From Kumtagia ephedrae (GTDB lineage: Bacteria > Pseudomonadota > Alphaproteobacteria > Rhizobiales > Rhizobiaceae): DNA of 64,000 bases. Both the position numbers and the translations under genes were made by a program. Each line of letters opens with the position of its first letter. Position 1 is the stretch's first letter. Where the stretch lies: positions 1 through 64,000 of the forward strand of contig NZ_PXYK01000020.1 of NCBI RefSeq assembly GCF_003012745.1, in the 5' to 3' direction. Under the pieces are notes generated by a model, which was given only the letters and a program-made list of their open reading frames with translations, did not search any database and was not told the DNA's origin. Below are positions 51,995-60,110 of the stretch, piece after piece.

Positions 51995-53710
51995 TCAGGG
52001 CACCAGCACCAGCGATCCGGTCGTCGCACGCGCCTCGAGGTCCCGATGTGCGTCGGCCGCATCGGCGAGCGCATAGCGCCGCGGCGGGTCGAGCGCCACC
52101 ACCCCCCGGCGCACCGCCGCGAAGAAGCGCGCGACATGCGGCCCGAGCTTCTCCGGCGTGTCGGTGAAATGGCCGTAGTTCGGGCGCGACACGGTGACCG
52201 ACTTCGAGGCGAAGCGGCCGATGTCCCAGTCGCCTACCGGCCCGGAGGCCTGGCCGAAGCTGACGAGATGCCCGCGCACGCCAAGCGCCACCAGCGAGCC
52301 GGCGAACGTGTCCTTGCCGACGGCGTCGTAGACCACGTCGGCGCCGCGCCCGCCGCTGATGCGCATCACCTCCGAGGCGAAATCCGCACCCCGGCCGTAG
52401 AGCAGCACATGCTGCGCACCCAGCCTTTCCACCACACGCGCCTTGGCCTCGCTGGAGGTGGTGGCGATCACGGTGGCGCCGAGGTGCCGCGCCCACTGCA
52501 CCAGCAGCTGTCCGACGCCGCCCGCCGCCGCATGCACCAGCACGACATGGCCGGGTCTTACCGCGAACACGTCGTGCAGGAGGAAGCTCGCGGTGACGCC
52601 CTTGAGCAGGCCGGCCGCGGCCAGCTCGTCCGCAATGTCGTCCGACAATCCGACCAGCATCCCGGCCGGCCGGTTGGCGCGCTCGCAATAGGCGCCGAGC
52701 GGCGGCCCGGCATAGGCGACGCGGTCGCCGATCGCCAGATCGCCGACGCCCGGCCCCAGCGCCTCGACGACCCCGGCCGCCTCCATGCCCGGCACGCCGG
52801 GCGGCTGCAAAAGGTCGAAATAGCCGGTGCGGCAATAGACGTCGATGTAGTTGACCCCGATCGCCGTGTGCCGCACCCGCACTTCGCCGGTTCCCGGCGG
52901 CGGCAACGCGATCTCGCCGGGCTGCAGCACCTCCGGCCCGCCATGCCGCTCGACGACGATGGCGCGGGTGCGGTCCTGTCGCGAAACATCCGAACCTTCC
53001 GCCGGCGTACCCCCACCCCTAACCCCTTCCCTCAAGGGGGAGGGGGATTCGGCAACACCGGCTCCAAGCCGAACAACGTCTCCGGTTCGAGCACCCGGAG
53101 CGCCGACAGAATCCCCCTCCTCCTTGAGGGGAGGGGTTAGGGGTGGGGGTATGAGGGCGCCGACTTGCGCTCGATCCGCCTTCTCATCGTGACTAAAGGA
53201 AACTGCCTGGGGCGCGGGTCTCCCCCCTGCACCGCCAGCCGGACTAGGTAGAGGCAGAGTCCCGAGGACAGGCGCCCGACCAACCAGCCTCCTTATCGCC
53301 TCGAACCCGGTCCGATAGATCCCCTCCGTCACCAGCCGGACCAGCTCGTCGCGCCGCTCCGCCGGCGGGTGGAACTCCGAAGACCACTCCCAGAAGGTGC
53401 GATCCCCGTCCGTCACCGGCTTCAGCGAAATGGTCGCGACATAGCCCATCAGCGGCAGCGGCGCCTCGAGCAGGCAATAGGTCAGCCGCCGCTGGCGGTC
53501 GGACAGCGACAGCAGCTGCTCGCGCAGCTCACCGCCGTCCTTCAGCCGGAAGCGGCGCACAGCGCCCACCATGTCCACCGGCTCGCCGCCCTCGATGGCG
53601 CTGGTCGCGATCGCCGGGTGCCAGCTTTCATGGCCGTTGAAATCGCGCAGCAGGCGCCAGACCGTATCGACCGGCGCGTCGATGATTGTGCTCTGCCGGA
53701 CCTTGATCAT
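51995..53710 (-). CDS. SRPBCC domain fused through a repeat element to a quinone oxidoreductase (MDR family)
   Basis: A single open frame of 571 codons. Residues 1-150 are an SRPBCC (polyketide-cyclase-like) domain (MIKVRQSTIIDAPVDTVWRLLRDFNG), close to the next gene upstream. Residues about 187-234 are the translation of a family A repeat element (PPPLTPPLKEEGD to SPSPLREGVRGGG). Residues about 245-571 are a zinc-free NADPH:quinone oxidoreductase with HTAIGVNYIDVYCRTGYF, VLVHAAAGGVGQLLVQWA and VVYDAVGKDTF. The reductase normally starts at M-x-RAIVVERHGG; here no ATG exists between the element and RAIVVERHGG, and no stop follows the SRPBCC domain. So it is either a true fusion or the reductase starts at a TTG inside the element. 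Confidence is high for both domains, lower for the fusion. Confidence 0.75.
   Translation of the reverse strand: MIKVRQSTIIDAPVDTVWRLLRDFNGHESWHPAIATSAIEGGEPVDMVGAVRRFRLKDGGELREQLLSLSDRQRRLTYCLLEAPLPLMGYVATISLKPVTDGDRTFWEWSSEFHPPAERRDELVRLVTEGIYRTGFEAIRRLVGRAPVLGTLPLPSPAGGAGGRPAPQAVSFSHDEKADRAQVGALIPPPLTPPLKEEGDSVGAPGARTGDVVRLGAGVAESPSPLREGVRGGGTPAEGSDVSRQDRTRAIVVERHGGPEVLQPGEIALPPPGTGEVRVRHTAIGVNYIDVYCRTGYFDLLQPPGVPGMEAAGVVEALGPGVGDLAIGDRVAYAGPPLGAYCERANRPAGMLVGLSDDIADELAAAGLLKGVTASFLLHDVFAVRPGHVVLVHAAAGGVGQLLVQWARHLGATVIATTSSEAKARVVERLGAQHVLLYGRGADFASEVMRISGGRGADVVYDAVGKDTFAGSLVALGVRGHLVSFGQASGPVGDWDIGRFASKSVTVSRPNYGHFTDTPEKLGPHVARFFAAVRRGVVALDPPRRYALADAADAHRDLEARATTGSLVLVP
53008..53151. 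repeat. Inverted-repeat element, family A, copy 6 (within a fused gene)
   Basis: This 144-bp element has 40-bp inverted arms at 53008-53047 and 53112-53151 (a few arm mismatches). It is read through in frame by the SRPBCC-oxidoreductase gene. Its length is exactly 48 codons. No inverted flank duplication is seen. Confidence 0.95.
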
Positions 53711-53719
53711 GCGCCGGGA

Positions 53720-54157
53720 CTATCGCCCGAACCGCTGCTTCAGCGCAGTGAAGGCGGCCTGGAAAACCCCCTGCCCGATCTGCTGGACGAGAGCCGCCTC
53801 GCGCTCCGGCGCGCAATCGAACTCCGCCTGCCATGAGGCGAAGGTGGCGTTGCCGTCGGTCACCGGCGTCAGCGCCAGCGTGGCGATGTAATCCGACACG
53901 CCCATAGGGCTTTCGAGGATCGTGTAGGTGCAGGAAAGATCGTAGTCCGACAGCGCCAGCAGCCTTTCGCGGATGCGCCCCCCGTCCTTGAGGACGAAGT
54001 TGCGGATGCAGCCGATCTGGTCGGCCTTGGCGCCCTGCTCGATGCGGCTTTCGGCGACGAACGGCGTCCAGCTCGGCAGCCCGTTGAAATCGCGCACCAC
54101 GCGCCAGACCTCGGCGGCGGGAGCTGCGATGACGGTGGAGATGAAGATTTTGGGCAT
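53720..54157 (-). CDS. SRPBCC-family protein
   Basis: This 145-residue lipid- or polyketide-binding-fold protein opens MPKIFISTVIAAPAAEVWRVVRDFNGLPSW and contains IRNFVLKDGGRIRERLLALSDYDLSCTYTILES. It is paralogous to the first domain of the fusion protein encoded nine bases downstream (shared VWR-L/V-RDFNG, LKDGG and PVTDG blocks), so the two arose by tandem duplication. Its natural end, FTALKQRFGR followed by a stop, shows where the neighbour's first domain should have ended. Ligand unknown. Confidence 0.85.
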   Translation of the reverse strand: MPKIFISTVIAAPAAEVWRVVRDFNGLPSWTPFVAESRIEQGAKADQIGCIRNFVLKDGGRIRERLLALSDYDLSCTYTILESPMGVSDYIATLALTPVTDGNATFASWQAEFDCAPEREAALVQQIGQGVFQAAFTALKQRFGR

Positions 54158-54203
54158 CAGGCAAGCTTCGGCACTTGATAGGCGTGCAGAGGTTTGCGCT
54201 TCT

Positions 54204-54367
54204 TCGCACCCCCCTCTGTCCTGCCGGACATCTCCCCCGCAAGGGGGGAGATTGGCAGCTTCGGCCTTGCCGTCTCTCCTGCAAGGCTGGTGATTAGCGA
54301 AAGCCGCGGTGGCGGCCGATCTCCCCCCTTGCGGGGGAGATGTCCGGCAGGACAGAGGGGGGTGCGA
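54204..54367. repeat. Inverted-repeat element, family B, copy 1
   Basis: This 164-bp element has perfect 49-bp inverted arms at 54204-54252 and 54319-54367, beginning TCGCACCCCCCTCTGTCCTG. It lies between the SRPBCC gene and the stop of the flotillin-like gene. No clear inverted flank duplication. Family B shares no arm sequence with family A. Confidence 0.95.
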
Positions 54368-54397
54368 CGGAACGCCATCCTGCGCGACCAGCCCCGC

Positions 54398-56596
54398 TCA
54401 CCGATCGCGGTCGTCATCATCGTCCTTCGCCGCCTTCGGCTTACCGTTGCCCTTCTTCTCCCGCGACAGGCTGGCGATGTCCTTGGCATCCCTCAGCACG
54501 TCGGTCATGCGCCCGAGCGAGCCGCCCTCGATGCCGATCTCCTTCATCAGACTGTCGATCATCGGCGCCTGCACGCGGTAGCGCAGCGCCGAATCGATCA
54601 CCTCGTCGGTGACGTTGCGCCCCGAACCGCCGGCAGCGCCGCCGGTCATGCCGTCGACGTGAAGGATCTTGATGCCCTCGATCTTCTCCATCGGCCTGAC
54701 GCTTTCGCGGATGATGCCTTCGAGCTTGTCGATGATTTTTCCGCGCGTGCGGCTGGCGCGCGCCGGCTCCGAAAGCATGTTCTCCGCCTCGTTGAGCTGC
54801 CGGTGGCCGGCGGCGTCGATCTCGTAGCGCTGCGCGGCGGCAAGCGCTGCGATCTTCTCCGCCTCGGCGGTGGCTTCCGCGGCGATCTTCTGCGCTTCCG
54901 CAAGGCTCTTCGCCGCGCGCATCTCGGCCTCCGCCGCGGCGGTGACGCGCAGCGCCTCGCGCTCGGCCTCGCGGCTGGCACCGATCAGATCGGTCAGCTT
55001 GCGCCGCTCGGCGATCTCGCGCTCGCGCGCCGTCAGCGCCTGTTCCTCGGCCTGGATGGCCTTGGCGCGCACCGCCTCGGAAGCGGCGATCGCCGACGAC
55101 CGCTCCTGCGTCTTCTTGGCGATGTCGATCGCCTTCTGGATCTCGGCGATCTCGACATTCTGGTCGCGCGCGATCGCCAGCTGCCTGAGCTCGCGCTGGC
55201 TGATCAGCTTTGCTTCCTCGATGCCGCGCTCGGTCTGGATGCGCGCCCGCTCCACCTCCTCCGCCGAAGCGATCTCGGCCTCCTCGAAGGCCTGCCGCTT
55301 GGCGATCTGCAAGGCCTCCAGATGCCGTTCGCGGGCGATGCGCACCTCGTCCAGCGCCCGGTCCTGCGCGATCCGCTCGGCCTCGGTTGCCTGGTTGGCG
55401 ACGATCTCGGCACGCCGCTTCTCGGCTTCCGCCTTCGTCACTTCCAGCGCCTTGGCGGCAAGCGCGATCTGCCGCTCCAGCTCGACGATCTCCAGCGCCT
55501 TCCTGCGCTCGATCTCGAGCCGGCTCTGCGCCTGCTCGCGCTCGATGCGCGCCGTCTCCAGCGCCAGCTCCAGCGCGATCTGCTCGCGCTCCGTCAGCTC
55601 GCGCGTCTTCAGCTCGGCCTCGTCGAGTGCACGCCGCCGCGCGATCTCGCGCCGCTGCGTGTCCTCCTCGCTTCGGATGCGTTCTTCGGTGATGGCGCGC
55701 TCCTGCGCCAGCCGCGATTTCTCCACCGCCTCGCGGGCGGAGAGCTGCGCCTGCTCGGCCTCCTGGTCGCGCACCGCCCGCTCGCGCGCCAGCTCGGACC
55801 GCTGCGCGGCGCGGCGGATCTCCACCTCGCGCTCCTGCTCCAGCCGGGCGTATTCGCTCTCGCGATCGATCTCCAGCACCTTGCGCTGGGTGTCGAGATT
55901 CTGGTTGCGGATGTCGACCAGCGTGCGCTGCTCGATCTCGTTGCGCATTTTTCGCCGCGTCTCGATCGACTCGGTGAGCTGCGTCAGGCCCTCGGCGTCG
56001 AAGGCGTTGGATGGGTCGAAGAATTCGAGGCTGGTCTGGTCGAGGTCGACGATCGCCACGCTTTCCAGCTCCAGCCCGTTGGCGGCGAGCGATTCGGCGG
56101 CGAGAGCCCGCACCTTCTGCGCATAGTCGCCGCGCTGCTCATGCATCTCCTCCAGCGTCATCCGCGCCGCCACGGTGCGCATGGCAGCGGCGAACTTGCC
56201 CTCCAGCAGCTCGCGCAGCCCGTCTTCCTGCAGGGTGCGGCGCCCCAGCGTCTGCGCCGCCGCCGCGACCAGCTCGCGCGTCGCCCCCACCCGCACGAAG
56301 AACTCGGCGATCAGGTCGACGCGCATGCGGTTCTTGGTGATCAGCGCCGTGCCGTCCTCGCGCCGCACCTCGATGCGCAGCACGTTCATGTTGACCGGGG
56401 TGATCTCGTGCAGCACCGGGATGACGAAGGCGCCGCCGTTCACCACCACCTTTTCGCCCAGAAAGCCGGTACGCACGAAGGCGGTTTCCTTGGTCGAACG
56501 CCGGTAGAGCCACCGCAGGATATAGACGGCGATCGCCACGACGATCGCGACGATGATCAGCCACAAGAGAAAAGTGCCGAACGTCTGCGCGGCCAT
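54398..56596 (-). CDS. Flotillin-like SPFH-domain membrane protein
   Basis: This 732-residue protein has one N-terminal transmembrane helix (LLWLIIVAIVVAIAVYIL), then an SPFH/flotillin domain (residues about 35-220; VVVNGGAFVIPVLHEITPVNMNVLRIEV). A long, highly charged coiled coil of about 380 residues follows, rich in Glu, Ala and Arg. The C-terminal flotillin region ends with an acidic DDDDDRDR tail. It resembles YqiK-type bacterial flotillins, which organise membrane microdomains. ATG 56596 has GGAGG eight bases upstream. No NfeD-like partner gene is adjacent. A 418-residue antisense frame is rejected. Confidence 0.9.
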   Translation of the reverse strand: MAAQTFGTFLLWLIIVAIVVAIAVYILRWLYRRSTKETAFVRTGFLGEKVVVNGGAFVIPVLHEITPVNMNVLRIEVRREDGTALITKNRMRVDLIAEFFVRVGATRELVAAAAQTLGRRTLQEDGLRELLEGKFAAAMRTVAARMTLEEMHEQRGDYAQKVRALAAESLAANGLELESVAIVDLDQTSLEFFDPSNAFDAEGLTQLTESIETRRKMRNEIEQRTLVDIRNQNLDTQRKVLEIDRESEYARLEQEREVEIRRAAQRSELARERAVRDQEAEQAQLSAREAVEKSRLAQERAITEERIRSEEDTQRREIARRRALDEAELKTRELTEREQIALELALETARIEREQAQSRLEIERRKALEIVELERQIALAAKALEVTKAEAEKRRAEIVANQATEAERIAQDRALDEVRIARERHLEALQIAKRQAFEEAEIASAEEVERARIQTERGIEEAKLISQRELRQLAIARDQNVEIAEIQKAIDIAKKTQERSSAIAASEAVRAKAIQAEEQALTAREREIAERRKLTDLIGASREAEREALRVTAAAEAEMRAAKSLAEAQKIAAEATAEAEKIAALAAAQRYEIDAAGHRQLNEAENMLSEPARASRTRGKIIDKLEGIIRESVRPMEKIEGIKILHVDGMTGGAAGGSGRNVTDEVIDSALRYRVQAPMIDSLMKEIGIEGGSLGRMTDVLRDAKDIASLSREKKGNGKPKAAKDDDDDRDR

Positions 56597-56686
56597 CAAA
56601 TTGTCCTCCGAAACGAGAAGCGGTCGGCTGGCGACCGGAGATAGTCAGTGGCTTGCGGCGGCGAGTTCTTCAGGGTTCGCGTTCCT

Positions 56687-56848
56687 TCGCACCCCCCTCT
56701 GTCCTGCCGGACATCTCCCCCGCAAGGGGGGAGATTGGCCGGCCGCTTTCGACGCGCCCATGCTGCGTTGAAGATTGGCGAAACCGCATATGAAAGCCAA
56801 TCTCCCCCCTTGCGGGGGAGATGTCCGGCAGGACAGAGGGGGGTGCGA
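56687..56848. repeat. Inverted-repeat element, family B, copy 2
   Basis: This 162-bp element has inverted arms of about 49-52 bp beginning TCGCACCCCCCTCTGTCC. Flanks are inverted for seven more bases (CGTTCCT at 56680-56686 against 56849-56855). It lies between the flotillin-like gene's start and the stop of the ATPase-Tm-1-like fusion gene. Confidence 0.95.
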
Positions 56849-56867
56849 AGGAACGAAAGCATCTCCA

Positions 56868-59090
56868 TCACGCCCTCCTCTGCATCTTCGGCATGATGCC
56901 CTCGAACGCCGCCACCGCCGCGTCGACAAATACCGGATCGTTGATGTTGGCCTTGACCCGCATCACCTGTCGCGTCGGCGACACCCGCACCGTCCGCTCG
57001 ATCGCCTCGAACAGCGCCTCATCCGCCTCCGGATCGAAAAACGCCTGCCCCGGCGCATCGAGCAGCGACACTCCGCCCTCGGGCAAGAGAAACCGCACCG
57101 GCCCGTTCATCCGGTTGAGCCTTTCGCCGATCCACGCGCCGAACGCGCGGTTCTCGTCGCGCGTCGTGCGCATCAGCGTCACGTTCGGATTGTGGATCAC
57201 GAACTTGCGGCTGCGAAACCGTTCCGGAACCGTGTCGCGCGGCCCGAAATTCACCATGTCGAGCGCCCCCACCGAGCCGACATAGGGCAGGCCGGTACGG
57301 ATCGCCGCCCCGAACCGGTCCTCCGTCGCCGGGAACACGCCGCCGACGATCATGTCGGCGACTTCGGTCGTGGTCAGGTCGATGAAACCCGAAAGCAGCC
57401 GCGAGTCGCCGAGATTCTCCATCGCCCGCCCGCCGATGCCGGTGGCGTGGAAGACCAGGCAGTCGTAGTCGCTCTCCAGCCGCCTGGTCACCGCCTGCAC
57501 CGCCGGCGTGGTCACGCCGAACATGGTGATGCCGACCGCCGGCCGCGCCAGTTTCCGCCTCGCTTCCCACTGCTCACCGGTCGGAAGCTGCGCCACCATG
57601 CCGGCCATGGCGTGCGCCGCGTTGGAAAGCACGGCTTCGGTGATCGAATTCAGCCCCTGCACATCGGCAACCGAGTGGAACATCATGATGTCGGCGCCGC
57701 CGACATATTTGCCGACGTCGCCGGCCGCCACGGTCGAAACCATGATCTTCGGCACGCCGACCGGCAGCGCGCGCATGCCGGCGGTGGCCAGCGTCGTGCC
57801 GCCCGAGCCGCCGGCCGAGATGACGCCGCCGATGCCCGGCTCCCGTTCGATCCAGCGGGCGAAGGCTTCGGCCATTGCCGCCACCGAGCCGCCGCGGTCG
57901 CCCGACATCACCGCGGAGGGTCCGCCGCGGTGCATCGCCGCCACCTGGCCCGCCGGCACGTCGGCGCTCGAAGGCTTTCCCGAAGTCGACAGGTCGACGG
58001 TCCTGACCGGTATCTTCAGCGCCTTCAGCCGCTTGGCGACGAAGCGCAGCTCGCGCCCCTTGGTGTCGAAGGTGCCGGCGACCAGCACGGTCCGCCCGAT
58101 CCGCTCGGCGAAGGGGATGGCGAACACCTGGCGGAAATCCTCCGCCGGCTGCGTCTTGTCCACCGCCGCCTGCCGCATCGCCGTCACCGGCACGTTCCAG
58201 CGGTTGGGCAGGTCGGTGACCGGCCGGTAGACGCCGCCCGCGCCCTGGACCGGTACCGCCGCCGGCTGCACCCCCGCCCGCTCGATCCGATAGACGTCCG
58301 CGAGCTGCGAGGCTGCCTGCGCGGCCGCCGCCGGCGTCACCGGCTCCTCCTCGGCATGCCGCCCGACGCCGAGCAGCCGCTGCTGCAGCTCGCGGTCGGC
58401 GGCCAGCGCCTTGGCGTCCATCACCCGGTTGACGCGGCCGTTGACCATGATCGCCACGCGGTCCGACACCGCCGTCGCCACGCCGATGTTCTGCTCGATG
58501 ACGAGGATCGCCATCTCGCCTTCCCGGCCGAGCTCGACCAGCATTTTTTCGACCTGGTCGACGATGACGGGGGCAAGACCCTCCGTCGGCTCGTCCATCA
58601 CCAGCAGCTTCGGGTCCGACAGCAGCGCCCGCGAGATCGCCAGCATCTGCTGCTCGCCGCCGGAAAGCTGCGAGCCGCCATTGCCGCGGCGCTCCGCCAG
58701 CCGTGGAAAGGTCTGGTAGACGCGCTCGACCGTCCAGGCGGAGTCGCGCCGGCTTCCCGCCGCCAGCCGCAGATGCTCGTCCACCGTCAGGCTCGGCCAG
58801 ACGCGGCGGCCCTGCGGCACGTAGCCGACGCCGAGCCGGTGGATTTCGTGCGGCTCCAGCGCCGACACCTCGCGGCCGTTCACCCGGATCGAGCCGGAGC
58901 GCGCACGCTTCAGCCCGGTGATGGTGTTGCACAGCGTGGTCTTGCCCATGCCGTTGCGGCCGACTACCGACAGCACGCCGCTTTCCAGCGTCAGCGACAC
59001 GCCCTGCAGCGCATGGCTCTCGCCGTAATAGACCTGCAAATCGTCGATCCTCAGCGCCGCTTTTCCGGCGGGGGCGGAGCGCTCAGCCAT
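56868..59090 (-). CDS. LivF-like ABC ATPase fused to a Tm-1-like (UPF0261) domain
   Basis: This 740-residue two-part protein starts at ATG 59090 (MAERSAP). Residues about 12-245 are a branched-chain-amino-acid-type ATPase with VVGRNGMGKTTLCNTITG, SQLSGGEQQMLAISRALL, LLVMDEPTEGLAP and VIEQNIGVA. After a linker of about 70 residues, the second half (about 320-735) is a Tm-1-like ATP-binding domain (UPF0261): VLVAGTFDTKGREL, GGVISAGGSGGTTLATAGM, MFHSVADVQGLNSI, VFHATGIGGRAMENL and a C-terminal RFLLPEGGVSLLDAPGQAF. The frame is continuous. It overlaps livG by eight bases. A catabolic enzyme domain joined to its own importer ATPase is unusual and suggests coupling of uptake and metabolism. Confidence 0.9.
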   Translation of the reverse strand: MAERSAPAGKAALRIDDLQVYYGESHALQGVSLTLESGVLSVVGRNGMGKTTLCNTITGLKRARSGSIRVNGREVSALEPHEIHRLGVGYVPQGRRVWPSLTVDEHLRLAAGSRRDSAWTVERVYQTFPRLAERRGNGGSQLSGGEQQMLAISRALLSDPKLLVMDEPTEGLAPVIVDQVEKMLVELGREGEMAILVIEQNIGVATAVSDRVAIMVNGRVNRVMDAKALAADRELQQRLLGVGRHAEEEPVTPAAAAQAASQLADVYRIERAGVQPAAVPVQGAGGVYRPVTDLPNRWNVPVTAMRQAAVDKTQPAEDFRQVFAIPFAERIGRTVLVAGTFDTKGRELRFVAKRLKALKIPVRTVDLSTSGKPSSADVPAGQVAAMHRGGPSAVMSGDRGGSVAAMAEAFARWIEREPGIGGVISAGGSGGTTLATAGMRALPVGVPKIMVSTVAAGDVGKYVGGADIMMFHSVADVQGLNSITEAVLSNAAHAMAGMVAQLPTGEQWEARRKLARPAVGITMFGVTTPAVQAVTRRLESDYDCLVFHATGIGGRAMENLGDSRLLSGFIDLTTTEVADMIVGGVFPATEDRFGAAIRTGLPYVGSVGALDMVNFGPRDTVPERFRSRKFVIHNPNVTLMRTTRDENRAFGAWIGERLNRMNGPVRFLLPEGGVSLLDAPGQAFFDPEADEALFEAIERTVRVSPTRQVMRVKANINDPVFVDAAVAAFEGIMPKMQRRA

Positions 59091-59865
59091 GCCGGCCTCC
59101 CAGGTATATCTCCTGCACCTGCGGATCGGCCTCGATCTCGCGCGGCGTGCCTTCCTTGAACAGGCGGCCATTGTGCATCATCGACACATAATCGGACACG
59201 CGCAGCGCCACGTCGAGATCGTGCTCGATGATGATGTAGCCGATATGCTTCGGTAGCGCGTTCAAAATGGCGACGAGGTCGCGCCGCTCGGTCGGCGACA
59301 GCCCCGCCGCCGGCTCGTCGAACAGGATGAAGCGCGGCGCCCCGGCCAGCGCCAGCGCGATCTCCAGCTGCCGCTGCTGGCCGTGCGACAACGTCGCCAC
59401 CAGCGTATCGCGGTCACCCTCCAGATGCACGGCATTCAAAATCGATTCCGCCTGCGCCATGCTGACGTCGGTCACAGCCGGGCGCAGCAGCGAAAAGCGC
59501 CGCCGCGACACGCCGCGGCAGGCGAGGAAGATCGAGTCCAGCACGCTCAATCCCTTGAACAGCTGCGATATCTGGTAGGTGCGCCTGAGCCCCCGCCGTA
59601 TCCGCTCATGCGGCGGCAAGTCCGTGATGTCCTCGCCGAAGAATTTTATCCGCCCCGCCGTCGGCATGAAATCGCCGGTGATGGCGTTGAACAGCGTCGT
59701 CTTGCCGGCGCCGTTGGAGCCGAGCACGGCGCGCCGTTCGCCCGCGGCGATCCGCATCGATATGCCGGTCAGCGCCACCAGCGCCCCGAAATGACGCGCC
59801 ACGCCGTCCAGCTCCAGCGCATTGGCTCCGGTGCCTTGCAAACGTGCTGCGACGGATTCAGACAT
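59083..59865 (-). CDS. LivG-like ABC ATPase
   Basis: This 260-residue ATPase of the branched-chain-amino-acid importer type has LGSNGAGKTTLFNAITG, the LivG-typical RRTYQISQLFKGLSVLDSI, LSHGQQRQLEIALALAG and FILFDEPAAGLSPTERRDLV, ending IYLGGRHG. The signature reads LSHGQQRQ as is common in LivG. ATG 59865 (MSESVAARL) is used; the frame upstream runs into repeat DNA. The stop overlaps the LivF-fusion start by eight bases. Confidence 0.92.
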   Translation of the reverse strand: MSESVAARLQGTGANALELDGVARHFGALVALTGISMRIAAGERRAVLGSNGAGKTTLFNAITGDFMPTAGRIKFFGEDITDLPPHERIRRGLRRTYQISQLFKGLSVLDSIFLACRGVSRRRFSLLRPAVTDVSMAQAESILNAVHLEGDRDTLVATLSHGQQRQLEIALALAGAPRFILFDEPAAGLSPTERRDLVAILNALPKHIGYIIIEHDLDVALRVSDYVSMMHNGRLFKEGTPREIEADPQVQEIYLGGRHG

Positions 59866-59898
59866 GGCCGCTTTCGACCCACCGATCGTGGCGCTCCT

Positions 59899-60077
59899 TC
59901 GCACCCCCCTCTGTCCTGAGCTTGTCGAATGGGCCGGACATCTCCCCCGCAAGGGGGGAGATTGGCCGGCCGCTTTGGTTTCGCCGATCGCAGGCGTTGC
60001 TGAAGAAGCGCGGAGAGTGAAGCTGCCAATCTCCCCCCTTGCGGGGGAGATGTCCGGCAGGACAGAGGGGGGTGCGA
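59899..60077. repeat. Inverted-repeat element, family B, copy 3, with inverted flanks
   Basis: This 179-bp element's left arm carries an extra 15 bases (AGCTTGTCGAATGGG) after TCTGTCCTG that the right arm lacks. Outside the arms, 15 bases at 59884-59898 (GATCGTGGCGCTCCT) recur inverted at 60078-60092. It sits between livG and the binding-protein gene of the same importer. Confidence 0.95.
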
Positions 60078-60110
60078 AGGAGCGCCACGATCATTTTCTA
60101 AGCTAATCGC

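Noticed and set aside
23037-53151. CRISPR or tandem repeat array made of the A elements
   Set aside because: Copies are far apart, palindromic and 140-144 bp long, with no spacer organisation and no cas genes.
54870-56126. Ser/Arg-rich 418-codon plus-strand frame
   Set aside because: Antisense to the repetitive coiled coil of the flotillin-like gene.
56691-60078. IS element ends
   Set aside because: Long inverted arms suggest a mobile element, but there is no transposase frame and no direct target duplication.
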